Positions 24,563 to 33,789 of a stretch of 64,000 nucleotides of DNA are shown here, piece by piece. The notes under the pieces were generated by a model, which was given only the letters and a program-made list of their open reading frames with translations, searched no databases and was not told the origin of the DNA. Made by a program: the position numbers and the translations under genes. The DNA comes from Amycolatopsis circi. GTDB lineage: Bacteria > Actinomycetota > Actinomycetes > Mycobacteriales > Pseudonocardiaceae. Each line of letters starts with the position of its first letter. The stretch's first letter is position 1. Location of the stretch: NCBI RefSeq assembly GCF_003385235.1, contig NZ_PQIA01000012.1, positions 62,001 through 126,000 of the forward strand, in the 5' to 3' direction.

Positions 24563-27500
24563 GTGTCGGAGGAGGCGCGCCGTCCTCGGCACGCAGCACC
24601 GGAGGGGGACGGCGACGAGGCGAAAGCCGCGGAGCAGCCGTCCGGGCGGGGCGAGGCGGCCGACGCCTCGTGGACCCCGCCGCCGCCGGTGCGCTGGGAC
24701 ACCCCGGAACCGTCGGTGTCCGGGCGGCTCAACCCGCAGCCGGATCCCGACGCCGAGACATTGATCAACGCTCCGGTGCAGCGTCCGCAGGGCGCTCAAG
24801 GTGCTCAGGGCGGGCAACCCGGGCAGCAGGCGCCACGGGGGCCGTCCGGTCCGGGCGCTCAGCCGGGACAGCCGGGTCCGGCCCAGCAACAAGGACAACC
24901 CGCTCAGCCAGGGCAGCCCGGTCAGCCGGGCCAAGCCGCTCAGCCGGGTCAGGCCCCACAGCCCGCGCAGTCGGCGCCGTCCGGCCAGCCTCAGCCGGGA
25001 CAGGCCGGTCAGCAGCCGTGGGCCCAGGGCCGTCCGGCTCCGCGCGGCGGCCAGCCGATGCCGCCGCAGGGCCGTCCGCCTGCGCAAGGCCAGCCGTACC
25101 CGACCGCCGCGTCAGGTCAGCCCGCACCGCCGTCTCAGGGACAGCCGCATCCGCCGCAGTCGCGCACCGGACAGCGACCGGTCCCGCGGAACCGCCCGCA
25201 GCAGCCGCCACAGCCGCCGGGCACGCAGGGAAACCGTCCGTCCCGGCCGCCGGAGAACCGCGCCACCGGCCCGAACTCCGGCCCGATCCCGATGGGTGCC
25301 GCGGCTCAGGGCCAGCGTCCGGCTGACGGCAACGAAGCCCCCACGCGTCCGCCGGGCGACCTCGCGCCGGTGATCCTGCCGCAGTCGAACCAGCCGGTCG
25401 CGCCGGTCGACCCGGCCGCGCCGATGCCGACCAGCGTGCTGGCCAGCCCGACGCCGCACACCCAGAGCATCATGCCGCCGGCTCCGCGCGTGTCTCCCGC
25501 CGACGGAGGCCCGCTGCCCGATCACGGCACGGACAGCGTCCTGCCGTCCGGCGGCAGCGAGGGACACGGCACCGGCACTCACGGTTCGCAGGGCTCGCAA
25601 GGCACCGGCACCGGAACCGGCTCGTTCCCCGGAACCTCCCGGCGCACCGGCTCGCGCGGCACCCGCCGTTCCCGGCGCGGACGGCTCGGCGCGGGTCTCA
25701 TCGACGTGCCGCCGGTGCCGTACCGCGATCCGTCGACCGCGGTGCTGGCGAACCCGGTGGTGGCCGAGGACAAGCGGTTCTGCGGCAACTGCAGCGCGAA
25801 GGTCGGCCGCGGCAAGGACGGCCAGCCGGGCGAGCCCGAGGGCACCTGCGAGAAGTGCGGCACGTCGTTCTCGTTCCTCGCGAAGCTGAAGGCGAACGAG
25901 GTCGTCGGCGGCCAGTACGAGGTGCTCGGCGCGCTCGCCTACGGCGGTCTCGGCTGGATTTACCTGGCCAAGGACCACAACGTGTCCGACCGCTGGGTCG
26001 TGCTGAAGGGCCTGATCGACACCGGCGACTCCACCGCGATGGCCGCCGCGGCGAACGAGCAGCGGTTCCTCGCCGAGGTCGAGCACCCGAACATCGTCAA
26101 GATCCACAACTTCGTGCAGCATCCGGACGCGCAGACCGGCAACTCCGTCGGCTACATCGTCATGGAGTACGTCGGCGGCCAGTCGCTGCGCGAGCTGGCG
26201 CTGCAGCACCACCGGGAGAGCAACCGGCCGGAGCCGCTGCCGATCGGCCAGGTCATCGCGTACGGCCTGGAAATCCTGCCCGCGCTCGGCTACCTGCACG
26301 GCCAGGGCCTGCTCTACTGCGACCTCAAGCCGGACAACGTCATCCAGACCCGCGAGCAGCTCAAGCTGATCGACCTCGGCGCGGTGCGGCGGCTCGACGA
26401 CTACGAGAGCCCGCTGTTCTTCACCACCGGTTACAGCGCGCCCGAACTGGCGTCGCAGGGCGCGTCGGTGTCCTCGGACCTGTACACGGTCGGCCGGACG
26501 CTGGCCGTGCTGAGCTTCGAGTTCGCCGGTTACACGCGGGAGTACAAGAACACGCTGCCCGGACCGGACGCGGTTCCGCTGTTCGCGCTTTTCGGGTCGT
26601 ACTACCGGTTCCTCAAGCGCGCTACGCACGCTGATCCGGATCGGCGGTTCATCGCCGCCGATGACATGGCTGACCAGCTGACCGGGGTCCTGCGCGAGAT
26701 CATGGCGCTGGGAACCGGCCAGCCGCGGCCGGCCGCGTCGACGGTGTTCGGGCCGGAGAGCCGGACGTTCGGTGTTCATCTGGTGGTGCCGGAGCAGGGC
26801 GAGCGGGTGCCGTTGCCGGACGCTGCCGAGGTCGTCGCCGGTCTGCCGATTCCGCAGGTCGACACGGACGACCCGGCTGCTGGTGTGCTTGCTACGACGA
26901 CTGCGCTTGACCCGCACGAGGCGATCGAGGCGCTGGCTACCGCGCCGCGCGAGTCGATCGAGGTGCGGTTGCGGATCGTGCGCGCTCGGATTGAGCTGGG
27001 CGAGTTCGTGGAGGCGCAGCGGCAGTTGCAGGCTGCGCAGTATCTGGCGATCCGGCACGGGTTCCCGCATGACTGGCGGATCGACTGGTACCGCGGGCTG
27101 ATCGAGCTGGCCGGTGGTCGGCCGCGCGTCGCGCACGTGGCGTTCGATGCGGTTTACGACGACCTGCCGGGGGAGATCGCGCCGAAGCTGGCGTTGGCGG
27201 TCAGCGCTGAGGGCGTCGGGGATTACTTCGGTGCTGCGCGGTTCTATGAGCTGGTTTGGCGGACTGACCGGACTTATGTGAGTGCTGCGTTCGGGCTTGC
27301 TCGCGTGTATCTGGCGCAGGGTGCTCGGCAGAGTGCGGTTGAGGTGCTGGAGGGGGTTCCGGCTACCTCTACGCACTATGTGGACGCGCAGGTCGCTGCG
27401 ATCAAGATCAAGACTCGTGCGCAGGGTGTTGGCACTGGTGAGCATCCGACTGTTACCGAGGGCGATCTGGTCGACGCGTCTGGGCGGTTGCAGCGGCTCA

Positions 27501-27751
27501 ACCTCGATGCTGAGCGGCATACGCGGCTCAGTGCTGAGGTGCTGGAGGCGGCTTATGACTGGCTGAAGGTGCCGAACCAGACGAAGCCGGTCACGACGGC
27601 GAAGGTGCTGGGCTGTGAGCTAGAGGAGCGTGACGTCCGATTCGGACTGGAGCGCTGCTACCGGTCGCTGGCCCGGCTCACCGACAACACGACCGACCGG
27701 ATCGCCCTGGTGGACCGCGCGAACGCCATCCGCCCCCGCACCCTCACCTGA
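24563..27751 (+). CDS. pknG: Serine/threonine kinase PknG
   Basis: 1062 residues, against about 750 in mycobacteria. Residues 1-400 are mostly disordered and Pro/Gln/Gly-rich with many QPG repeats. Then comes the rubredoxin-like site (FCGNCSAK near 407, TCEKCGTSF near 429), the kinase domain with Lys in RWVVLKGL (about 481), YCDLKPDNVI (about 586) and LIDLGAVR, and C-terminal TPR repeats (about 760-1062). PknG phosphorylates GarA/OdhI and so gates 2-oxoglutarate dehydrogenase and glutamate metabolism. GTG 24563 has GGGAGG five bases upstream. Wobble-position C falls toward the 3' end. Confidence 0.93.
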   Translation: MSEEARRPRHAAPEGDGDEAKAAEQPSGRGEAADASWTPPPPVRWDTPEPSVSGRLNPQPDPDAETLINAPVQRPQGAQGAQGGQPGQQAPRGPSGPGAQPGQPGPAQQQGQPAQPGQPGQPGQAAQPGQAPQPAQSAPSGQPQPGQAGQQPWAQGRPAPRGGQPMPPQGRPPAQGQPYPTAASGQPAPPSQGQPHPPQSRTGQRPVPRNRPQQPPQPPGTQGNRPSRPPENRATGPNSGPIPMGAAAQGQRPADGNEAPTRPPGDLAPVILPQSNQPVAPVDPAAPMPTSVLASPTPHTQSIMPPAPRVSPADGGPLPDHGTDSVLPSGGSEGHGTGTHGSQGSQGTGTGTGSFPGTSRRTGSRGTRRSRRGRLGAGLIDVPPVPYRDPSTAVLANPVVAEDKRFCGNCSAKVGRGKDGQPGEPEGTCEKCGTSFSFLAKLKANEVVGGQYEVLGALAYGGLGWIYLAKDHNVSDRWVVLKGLIDTGDSTAMAAAANEQRFLAEVEHPNIVKIHNFVQHPDAQTGNSVGYIVMEYVGGQSLRELALQHHRESNRPEPLPIGQVIAYGLEILPALGYLHGQGLLYCDLKPDNVIQTREQLKLIDLGAVRRLDDYESPLFFTTGYSAPELASQGASVSSDLYTVGRTLAVLSFEFAGYTREYKNTLPGPDAVPLFALFGSYYRFLKRATHADPDRRFIAADDMADQLTGVLREIMALGTGQPRPAASTVFGPESRTFGVHLVVPEQGERVPLPDAAEVVAGLPIPQVDTDDPAAGVLATTTALDPHEAIEALATAPRESIEVRLRIVRARIELGEFVEAQRQLQAAQYLAIRHGFPHDWRIDWYRGLIELAGGRPRVAHVAFDAVYDDLPGEIAPKLALAVSAEGVGDYFGAARFYELVWRTDRTYVSAAFGLARVYLAQGARQSAVEVLEGVPATSTHYVDAQVAAIKIKTRAQGVGTGEHPTVTEGDLVDASGRLQRLNLDAERHTRLSAEVLEAAYDWLKVPNQTKPVTTAKVLGCELEERDVRFGLERCYRSLARLTDNTTDRIALVDRANAIRPRTLT

Positions 27752-27753
27752 CG

Positions 27754-27808
27754 GTCCGTGAGGGGAACCCTGAGGGAATCAGAGTCCCTCAGGGTTCCCC
27801 TCACGGAC
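27754..27808. terminator. Palindromic repeat CCGTGAGGGG family, copy 1
   Basis: A perfect inverted repeat with 24-bp arms and a 7-base loop, between the convergent ends of pknG and a thioesterase gene. Its arms begin GTCCGTGAGGGGAACC. There is no T-run, but the position argues for a two-way terminator. The same sequence recurs at 52546-52598, and variants at 47522-47637 and 59333-59383. Confidence 0.8.
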
Positions 27809-27827
27809 ATTCAACAGGGCACTGAGG

Positions 27828-28406
27828 TCAGGGGTTGATGTCCCACTCGCGCTTGTTGCGGCGGTGCTGCTCGGCCAGCTTCTCCAGCGCTTGCGGGTCG
27901 CCGTGGGTGCTGAAGTGTTCGAAGCCCACTGCGACGAACAGGGCTCGGGCATTGACCGCGACCGGCCCATCGGCGGCGTCCAGGTGGCCGTCCGCGCTCA
28001 CGTAGATCTTGCGGCCTGCGACTCCGTCCAGCCGGGCCTCGATGTACAACGTGGACCCGACGGGCACGGGACGGCGGAAGTCTGTCTCGAGCTTGCCTGT
28101 CACCGCGGGGCGGTGCAGCAGGTTGCCTACCGTCGAGCCGAGGGCCTCGTCGAAGGCGCAGGCCAGCAGGCCGCCGTGAGCGAGGCCGGGGGCACCCTGG
28201 TGGGCTGCGGTCACGGTGAACTTCGAGTGCACCGTGTAGCCCTCGCCGATGGCTGACCGCAGGTGCAGGCCGTCGTCGACCTCGTCGCCGCAGCCGAAGC
28301 ACTCGGCGAAGTGCGCGCCCAGTTCGGTGCCGGGCGCGGGGGCTTTCGGGTGGATCTCCGGCGGCTCCACCGGCACGGGCGGCCACGGGCCGGAAACAGG
28401 ACTCAT
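27828..28406 (-). CDS. PaaI-type hotdog thioesterase
   Basis: 192 residues. A Pro-rich N-terminus, a motif CFGCGDEVDDGLHL, and the hotdog core LAHGGLLACAFDEALGSTVGNLL with the HGG...DE pattern of PaaI-like thioesterases. Some actinobacterial homologues act on acyl-CoA. Single gene, converging on pknG across the palindrome. Confidence 0.82.
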   Translation of the reverse strand: MSPVSGPWPPVPVEPPEIHPKAPAPGTELGAHFAECFGCGDEVDDGLHLRSAIGEGYTVHSKFTVTAAHQGAPGLAHGGLLACAFDEALGSTVGNLLHRPAVTGKLETDFRRPVPVGSTLYIEARLDGVAGRKIYVSADGHLDAADGPVAVNARALFVAVGFEHFSTHGDPQALEKLAEQHRRNKREWDINP

Positions 28407-28610
28407 GGGACGACGTTAACCCGGCGGAAGGACCCGCCGGCACCCGCCCTGACCGGCGCGGCCGCATTTCCTGAGCGCAGGGTAGTCGGAAAATTCCGCA
28501 CGGTAGAAATTTCGCGACTCACCCTGCCAGCTCACGTCAACGGGTCAAGACTGGGGAAATGTGCTCCAAGGGATGGACCGGGACGTGTGCAGGAGGAGGT
28601 CACCGCCGGG

Positions 28611-29969
28611 ATGAGTGAGCCAAAGACGGGGAAACCCGAGGTCGATCAGAGAACAGTCAAACGCGCGGTGATCGCGTCCGCGATGGGTAATGCGACCGAG
28701 TGGTACGACTACGGCGTATTCACCTCGGGCGCGATCGCGACGAGTATCGGAACACTGTTCTTCCCCGGCGAGGGCAACGCGGTGCTGAAATCGCTTGCCC
28801 TGCTGGCCGTCGGCTTCATCGTACGGCCGTTCGGCGGAGCGTTCTTCGGCCCGTTGGGGGACAAACTCGGCAGGCAGAAGGTTCTCGCCCTCACCATTTT
28901 GCTGATGTCCGGCTGCACCTTCCTGGTCGGCGTGCTGCCGACGTACTCAGGCGGTTACAGCATGGGCATCGCGGCGCCGATCGCGATCTTGTTGCTGCGG
29001 CTCATCCAGGGCTTCTCGACCGGTGGCGAGTACGGCGGCGCGGCGACGTTCATCGCGGAATACGCGCCGACGAAACGGCGCGGTTTCTTCGGTTCGTTCC
29101 TGGAGATGGGCACGCTGGCCGGCTACGTGCTGGGCAACTCGGTCGTGCTGGTCACTTACCTGTCGTTGTCGACCGAACAGTTCGACTCGTGGGGCTGGCG
29201 GATTCCGTTCTTCATCGCGCTTCCGATCGGTGCGATCGGTCTCTACCTGCGGTCGAAGCTCGAGGACACGCCGGAGTTCCGCAGGCTCGAGGCGGCCGGC
29301 GGAAAGGCGGAGAAGGCTCCGCTCAAGGAGACCATCCAGCGCAACTGGCGGATGATCCTGAACCTGATCGGCATCGTGCTGCTGCTGAACATCGCCGACT
29401 ACATGCTGCTCACGACGATGCCGACGTACTTCACCAACACCCTGCACATCGGCGACACCGAGTCCAGCTTGATCATCATCGGGGTGGAAATCGTGCAGTT
29501 CGCGCTGCTGATTCCACTCGGTGCGCTGTCCGACCGGATCGGCCGGAAACCCCTGCTGCTCACCGCGGCCATCGGGTTCATCGTGCTGAGCTGGCCCAGC
29601 ATCAAGCTGATGCAGAGCGGCAGCCTGCTGTGGCTGATCATCGGCTTCCTGGTCGTGGCGATCCTGCTGGCGCTGATGCTGGCGGTCATCGGTTCGACGT
29701 TCCCGGCGATGTTCCCGACGCGCGTGCGCTACGGCTCGTTCGCCATCGGGTACAACATCTCGACGTCGCTGTTCGGCGGCACCTGCGGCGTGGTCGTCAC
29801 GGCGTTGATCGACGGCACCGGCAACGCGGACTGGCCGGCGTACTACTTGATCATCGCCGCGCTCATCGCGCTGGTCCCGATCATCAAGATCCCGGAGACG
29901 GCCCGGGTGCCGATCGAGGAGATCGACACCTCCGACACCGGCGGCAAGCTCGCCGGCGCCAGCAAGTGA
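28611..29969 (+). CDS. MFS transporter, MHS/ProP-like
   Basis: 452 residues, 12 membrane segments. AMGNATEWYDYGVF, GDKLGRQKVL and RLIQGFSTGGEYGGAATFIAEYAP are typical of the metabolite:H+ symporter group with ProP and KgtP. It imports an osmolyte or organic acid together with protons. ATG 28611 has AGGAGGAGG upstream at a slightly long spacing. A T-rich terminator follows. Confidence 0.88.
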   Translation: MSEPKTGKPEVDQRTVKRAVIASAMGNATEWYDYGVFTSGAIATSIGTLFFPGEGNAVLKSLALLAVGFIVRPFGGAFFGPLGDKLGRQKVLALTILLMSGCTFLVGVLPTYSGGYSMGIAAPIAILLLRLIQGFSTGGEYGGAATFIAEYAPTKRRGFFGSFLEMGTLAGYVLGNSVVLVTYLSLSTEQFDSWGWRIPFFIALPIGAIGLYLRSKLEDTPEFRRLEAAGGKAEKAPLKETIQRNWRMILNLIGIVLLLNIADYMLLTTMPTYFTNTLHIGDTESSLIIIGVEIVQFALLIPLGALSDRIGRKPLLLTAAIGFIVLSWPSIKLMQSGSLLWLIIGFLVVAILLALMLAVIGSTFPAMFPTRVRYGSFAIGYNISTSLFGGTCGVVVTALIDGTGNADWPAYYLIIAALIALVPIIKIPETARVPIEEIDTSDTGGKLAGASK

Positions 29970-29986
29970 GCAGCTGAGCAAACGAG

Positions 29987-30025
29987 AAAACCGCCCTCCG
30001 TCCATTAGGGACAGAGGGCGGTTTT
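29987..30025. terminator. Terminator between MFS gene and small membrane gene
   Basis: AAAACCGCCCTC pairs with GAGGGCGGTTTT across 15 bases. The flanking A and T runs allow termination from both sides, which suits the convergent genes. Confidence 0.9.
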
Positions 30026-30034
30026 CTTATGAGG

Positions 30035-30154
30035 TCAGCTGTTCTGCGTCGCCTCGATCGCCTGCGAGGCGAAGCGCTTGCGGGCCCAAGCTGCCAGGCC
30101 ACCGGCGACCACGACGGCAACAACGGTTTCGATCATCAGTGCAACGAGCACCAT
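30035..30154 (-). CDS. 39-residue single-pass membrane protein
   Basis: ATG 30154 with GAGGAGG seven bases upstream, stop at 30035. The product MVLVALMIETVVAVVVAGGL continues AWARKRFASQ, one membrane helix with a basic cytoplasmic tail. Ends directly at the terminator. Small proteins of this kind often regulate membrane complexes, but nothing here points to a partner. Confidence 0.65.
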   Translation of the reverse strand: MVLVALMIETVVAVVVAGGLAAWARKRFASQAIEATQNS

Positions 30155-30320
30155 GGTGCTTCCTCCTCAGGTTCTCGGGCCGGCCAATCCTGTGCCGGCT
30201 GAGCGACTGGTTCGACGGCCGCTCCGGCCGCCACTGAGAACATCGCCCCGAAAGCCCGGGATATTTCGTCGAAAACCCACTTGATCTGGTGACGTCCGCC
30301 ACTCTTGCCGTGAAAGCGTT

Positions 30321-30821
30321 TCAGCGGGAGGTCGGCCTGGGTAACGACGTGCTTCCCGCAGGTGAACGCATCGATGCCGGGGCCTGGTCAGTCGTGGTCG
30401 GATACGCCCTCGGCGGCAGCGGCGGCCGGGACGTGCCCACCTGCTGACCGGGCGGCTCCGCCGGCGGTTGCTTGTCCGGCGAGCCTGGGCTCACCTCCGG
30501 GCCGGGCGTCGGGACCTGTGCCGGACCCTTCGTCGGCGGGGCCGGACTGGACGGGGCGGGCGAGACGGTGGCGAGTCCCGGCCCGGCGGGCATGACGGGC
30601 GGCTGCTCGGCCCCGCGGCTGCCCACCGCGAGAGCGGCCACCACGATCACCGCGACCGTCGCGGCGGAACTGCCCGCGACCGCCCAGCGCTTGCGCTTAC
30701 GACGGACAGCGGCACCGCGCACGATCACGTCCGCGGCGTCGACCCGCATCGGCGGGCCGTCCGGCGTCTGCGCGAACAGGGCGCGTACGGCTTCGGTGTC
30801 TTCGAAGTCATCGGAGACCAT
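30321..30821 (-). CDS. Membrane protein, putative regulator of the ECF sigma factor
   Basis: 166 residues: a cytoplasmic N-terminus of about 45 residues (DDFEDTEAVRALFAQTPDGPPMRVDAADVI), one membrane helix (WAVAGSSAATVAVIVVAALAVG), and a Pro/Ser-rich outside region. It follows the sigma gene directly. This placement is common for anti-sigma factors of SigE-family sigmas, although no ZAS zinc motif is visible. ATG 30821 has GGAGGGAGG eight bases upstream; GTG 30830 overlaps it. Confidence 0.7.
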   Translation of the reverse strand: MVSDDFEDTEAVRALFAQTPDGPPMRVDAADVIVRGAAVRRKRKRWAVAGSSAATVAVIVVAALAVGSRGAEQPPVMPAGPGLATVSPAPSSPAPPTKGPAQVPTPGPEVSPGSPDKQPPAEPPGQQVGTSRPPLPPRAYPTTTDQAPASMRSPAGSTSLPRPTSR

Positions 30822-30826
30822 CTCGT

Positions 30827-31372
30827 TCACCTCCCTCCAGGGACGGGCAAAGCCTCGAAATGCGGGCCCAGCCGGGCCCGCAGGGTAGCCAGACCGCGAG
30901 CGGCCTGGCTTTTCACTGTGCCGGTCCGGCAGCCGAGCGCCGCGGCGGTCTCCTCGACGGACAGGTCCTCGAAGTACCGCAGCACCAGCACCGCGCGCTG
31001 GCGCGGGGCCAGCGCGGCGAGTGCCTGCTGGATCAGCTGGTCGTGCTCAGTCTCGGCGGCAGGAGCCGGGACGTCGGGTGGTGCGTCGGTGAGCCGCTCC
31101 CGTTTCCAGCGGCTGCGGCGGTTTTCCGCGAGGAAAGTGCGCAGCACGATTTTGCGCGCGTAAGCGTCGAGCGCGTCGTGCCGGGCCAGCCGCGGCCAGG
31201 CGAGGTACAGCTTGAGCAGCGCCGCCTGTGCGAGATCTTCGGCCCGATGCCAGTCCCCGCAAAGCATGTAGGCAGTGGACCGCAGGCTGTGCGCGCGCTC
31301 GCCGAAGTACCGGGCGAACTCGCCGTCCCACGGCGAGTTCGGCCCGGCCACCGGACTGGAGCGGGAGGGCAC
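30827..31372 (-). CDS. ECF sigma factor, SigE family
   Basis: 181 residues. Region 2 (EFARYFGERAHSLRSTAYMLCGDWHRAEDLAQAALLKLYLAW) and region 4 (ALAALAPRQRAVLVLRYFEDLSVEETAAALGCRTGTVKSQAARGL) are intact. Directs RNA polymerase to a small regulon, probably cell-surface related. It lies 7 bases after a small secreted-protein gene, with the putative membrane regulator behind it, so all three are one operon. GTG start. Confidence 0.9.
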   Translation of the reverse strand: MPSRSSPVAGPNSPWDGEFARYFGERAHSLRSTAYMLCGDWHRAEDLAQAALLKLYLAWPRLARHDALDAYARKIVLRTFLAENRRSRWKRERLTDAPPDVPAPAAETEHDQLIQQALAALAPRQRAVLVLRYFEDLSVEETAAALGCRTGTVKSQAARGLATLRARLGPHFEALPVPGGR

Positions 31373-31379
31373 CGGGTGA

Positions 31380-31685
31380 TCAGCCCCAGACCGAGGGCAG
31401 GTGCAGGTCGCCGGTCGGGCCCGCGGGCACTGCGGTCGGGACGCGCTTGCCCGCGGCCTTCGGCGGCACGCCCGGAGCGCCGACCCGCGGCGCGGCCGGG
31501 GCGGCGGTGGTCTGGCGGTCCGCGGACGGAGCCGGGGCCGCGGTGGGCCGCTCGGCGGGGGCGGTCTTCGTCGGGGCCGGCTGCGCCGACGGCGGGGCGT
31601 CCGCGGCGAAAGCGACCGCGCCGCCGGTCAGCGCGCCTCCGGCGAGCAGCAGCGAACCGATGGCGAGAGCGAAGCGAACACGCAC
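31380..31685 (-). CDS. Small secreted Ala/Pro-rich protein
   Basis: 101 residues, GTG start with AGGAGG six bases upstream. Signal peptide (RVRFALAIGSLLLAGGALTGGAVAFA-A), then a low-complexity Ala/Pro/Thr region. First gene of the sigma operon, so it may be the extracytoplasmic component of that signalling unit. No enzyme motif. Confidence 0.7.
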   Translation of the reverse strand: MRVRFALAIGSLLLAGGALTGGAVAFAADAPPSAQPAPTKTAPAERPTAAPAPSADRQTTAAPAAPRVGAPGVPPKAAGKRVPTAVPAGPTGDLHLPSVWG

Positions 31686-31848
31686 GAGTTTCCTCCTGGT
31701 TCCACGAGCGCCGGGTGGCGCTTGTCTGCTCTAGTCATGCGGTCGGCGGTCGCCGGGGTTGCATCGGATTTCTTTTTCTCGCCGGGACAGGCGAACGGCC
31801 GGGAGCGTTCGAGATCTCCCGGCCGTCCGGTGGTGCGGTGCTGCTCGT

Positions 31849-33069
31849 TCAGGCGGACAGCGCCGACAGCTTGGTCCACGACGCCCAGTCGTAGGTCCAG
31901 TCGTTGTAGTCGCCGTCCTTCGGACCCAGCTGCTGGGTGCTGCCGGAGATCTCCACCGGGTCGCCGGGAAGGACGCTGTCGTAGTAGATCTTCGCGTTCG
32001 CCGGCGACAGGTTGAGGCAGCCGTGCGAGATGTTCTTCTTGCCCTGCGCCCAGATCGACCCGGCGAGACCGTGGATGAACTCGCCGTTGTTGGAGATCCG
32101 GACCGCCCACGGCACGTTCACGTCGGTGTAGTTGTAGCGCGGGTTGCTCATCGAGTACGTCGCGTGCTTCGACATCACGACGTGCGTGCCGCTGTGCGTG
32201 ACCCGGCCCGGGTCGGAGTCGAGGCCGTAGCTCACCGGGAAGTCCATGACCTGCTGGCCGTCGCGGATGACCTGCATGGTGTGTTCCTGGGTGTTGCCCT
32301 TGACGATCTGCGAGCGGCCGATGGTGAAGCTCGCGGAGACGTCCTGCTTGCCGTAGACGCCGTCGCCCATCGAAACGCCGTAGATGTTGGCCGAGACGAC
32401 GACCTTCGTGTTCGGCTTGAAGTACTCCTTCGGCCGCCAGTGCACCGAAGTGTCGCCGTTGAGCCACGCCCACGCGCCCTCGGTCTTCGGCGTGGTTTCC
32501 ACCGACAGCGCGCGCTCGACGGAGGCCTTGTCCTTGACCGCGCTCGGGAACGTGAGCGTGATCGGCATCGCGATGCCGTAGGTCTGCCCGTCGCCGACGT
32601 TCAGGCTGCCCTGCATCTGCCTGCGCGGCTTGACCGTGGTGAACGAGCCGTTGATCTGGACCTGCTTGCCGTCCTCGCCGGTGGCCTGCCCCGACCAGGT
32701 GTAGGTCTTGCCGTAGCCGAGGTCTTCGGTGCTGGCCCAGCTCTTCTTGTCCGGAGACGGCTGCCCCTGCACCTGTTTGCCGTCGGCGTTGGTGAGCGTG
32801 ACCGCTCCGATGGTGCCGTTGGCGACGGTCACCTTCGCCGGTTCGCCCGGCGCCACGTCGCCCGCCCCGGATGCCGGCGTGATCGCCACGGCCGCCGCTT
32901 TAGCGGGCGTGGCCGGCGCCTCGGTAGGCCCGCCGCCCGCGGTCCCGCCCGCGTTCACGCTCGACCCGCCGCCGCTGCACGCCCCGAGCGTGAGCGCGGC
33001 GACCAAGCCCAGCACCGCGACGCCGGCCCGGCGGCGTGCGAAGTGTCGGATTGTCACACCGATCCCCAA
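31849..33069 (-). CDS. L,D-transpeptidase lipoprotein (LdtMt2-like)
   Basis: 406 residues. Signal peptide with lipobox LTLGAC, two immunoglobulin-like domains (about 60-240) and a YkuD catalytic domain with SGTHVVMS, GEFIHGLAGSIWAQG and the catalytic ISHGCLNLS (Cys about residue 350). It forms 3-3 cross-links in peptidoglycan, the activity that resists most beta-lactams except carbapenems. Single gene with its own upstream region. Confidence 0.92.
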   Translation of the reverse strand: MGIGVTIRHFARRRAGVAVLGLVAALTLGACSGGGSSVNAGGTAGGGPTEAPATPAKAAAVAITPASGAGDVAPGEPAKVTVANGTIGAVTLTNADGKQVQGQPSPDKKSWASTEDLGYGKTYTWSGQATGEDGKQVQINGSFTTVKPRRQMQGSLNVGDGQTYGIAMPITLTFPSAVKDKASVERALSVETTPKTEGAWAWLNGDTSVHWRPKEYFKPNTKVVVSANIYGVSMGDGVYGKQDVSASFTIGRSQIVKGNTQEHTMQVIRDGQQVMDFPVSYGLDSDPGRVTHSGTHVVMSKHATYSMSNPRYNYTDVNVPWAVRISNNGEFIHGLAGSIWAQGKKNISHGCLNLSPANAKIYYDSVLPGDPVEISGSTQQLGPKDGDYNDWTYDWASWTKLSALSA

Positions 33070-33371
33070 TCTCCCCTTGGTACCCCGAACACCAAGACGT
33101 CCCGACCGGCCGTCGCGTTCACTGGATCAGGGGTGACCAGCATCACACTGCACCGAGTGACCATCACGGAAACGGCTCGATCGACCGCGCACTGTGCATC
33201 CCCGAACTGCGCTGGGTGTACCGGATCAGAGCGGCCGCGGGGTCCGATTGCGGTGCGTAGGCGGCAATACGACGTTCCGGTGATGCGCGCACGATGGAAC
33301 CGATCCTTGCGATCAACGGGGTTCAGATTTGGTGAGATCCCGGTAGGCTGCTGACCAGGCCGTCGTTTTGC
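33070..33371. other. Upstream region of ldt and of the second csp gene
   Basis: 302 bases with no supported gene. For the rightward csp transcript TTCAGA (33328) and TAGGCT, 16 bases apart, are a possible promoter. No clear repeats. Confidence 0.4.
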
Positions 33372-33400
33372 GTGTTCGTGGCTTCACACTCGCGGAACTT
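33372..33400 (+). promoter_or_regulatory. Cold-shock leader element, copy 2
   Basis: GTGTTCGTGG, a short spacer and CTCGCGGAACT, as before the first csp gene. It sits 145 bases before the start codon. The match is embedded in otherwise unlike sequence, which argues for selection on this element. Confidence 0.6.
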
Positions 33401-33516
33401 CTGACGCGAGCCGTGGGGCCGTAATAGCTCTTCGCTCGTCTCGTTGGAACCGCCCGGGACGGCCGGGGTGCCGCTTCGGCGGCATTCGAAGCGGATCTGT
33501 TACGAGGAGTACAGCG

Positions 33517-33720
33517 GTGGCGCAAGGCACTGTGAAGTGGTTCAACGCGGAGAAGGGCTTCGGCTTCATCGCGCAGGACGGCGGCGAAGGCGACGTTTTC
33601 GTGCACTACTCGGAGATCGAGGGACGCGGCTTCCGCACCCTCGAGGAGAACCAGCGAGTGGAGTTCGAGGTCGGCCAGGGGCAGAAGGGCCCGCAGGCCC
33701 AGAAGGTCCGCGCGATCTGA
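33517..33720 (+). CDS. cspA: Cold-shock protein (CspA family), second copy
   Basis: 67 residues, GTG start with CGAGGAG upstream. RNP motifs KGFGFIAQ and DVFVHYSEI intact, and the C-terminus [12 protein letters not shown] matches the first copy closely. Paralogue of the gene at 20222 with a shared leader element. Followed by a textbook terminator. Confidence 0.95.
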   Translation: MAQGTVKWFNAEKGFGFIAQDGGEGDVFVHYSEIEGRGFRTLEENQRVEFEVGQGQKGPQAQKVRAI

Positions 33721-33755
33721 GTCAGGCCCGCGCGTTTTCTCAGGCCTGAAAGAAG

Positions 33756-33789
33756 GGCCCCGACGGGATTTCCCGTCGGGGCCTTTTTT
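33756..33789 (+). terminator. Terminator after second csp
   Basis: GGCCCCGACGGGA pairs with TCCCGTCGGGGCC, followed by six T. Strong intrinsic terminator. Confidence 0.95.

Noticed and set aside
24780..25220. Collagen-like or repeat protein separate from pknG
   Set aside because: The QPG-rich stretch is in frame with the kinase and has no start or stop of its own.
25112..27520. 802-codon minus-strand frame opposite pknG
   Set aside because: Shadow of the kinase gene; no motif and biased composition.
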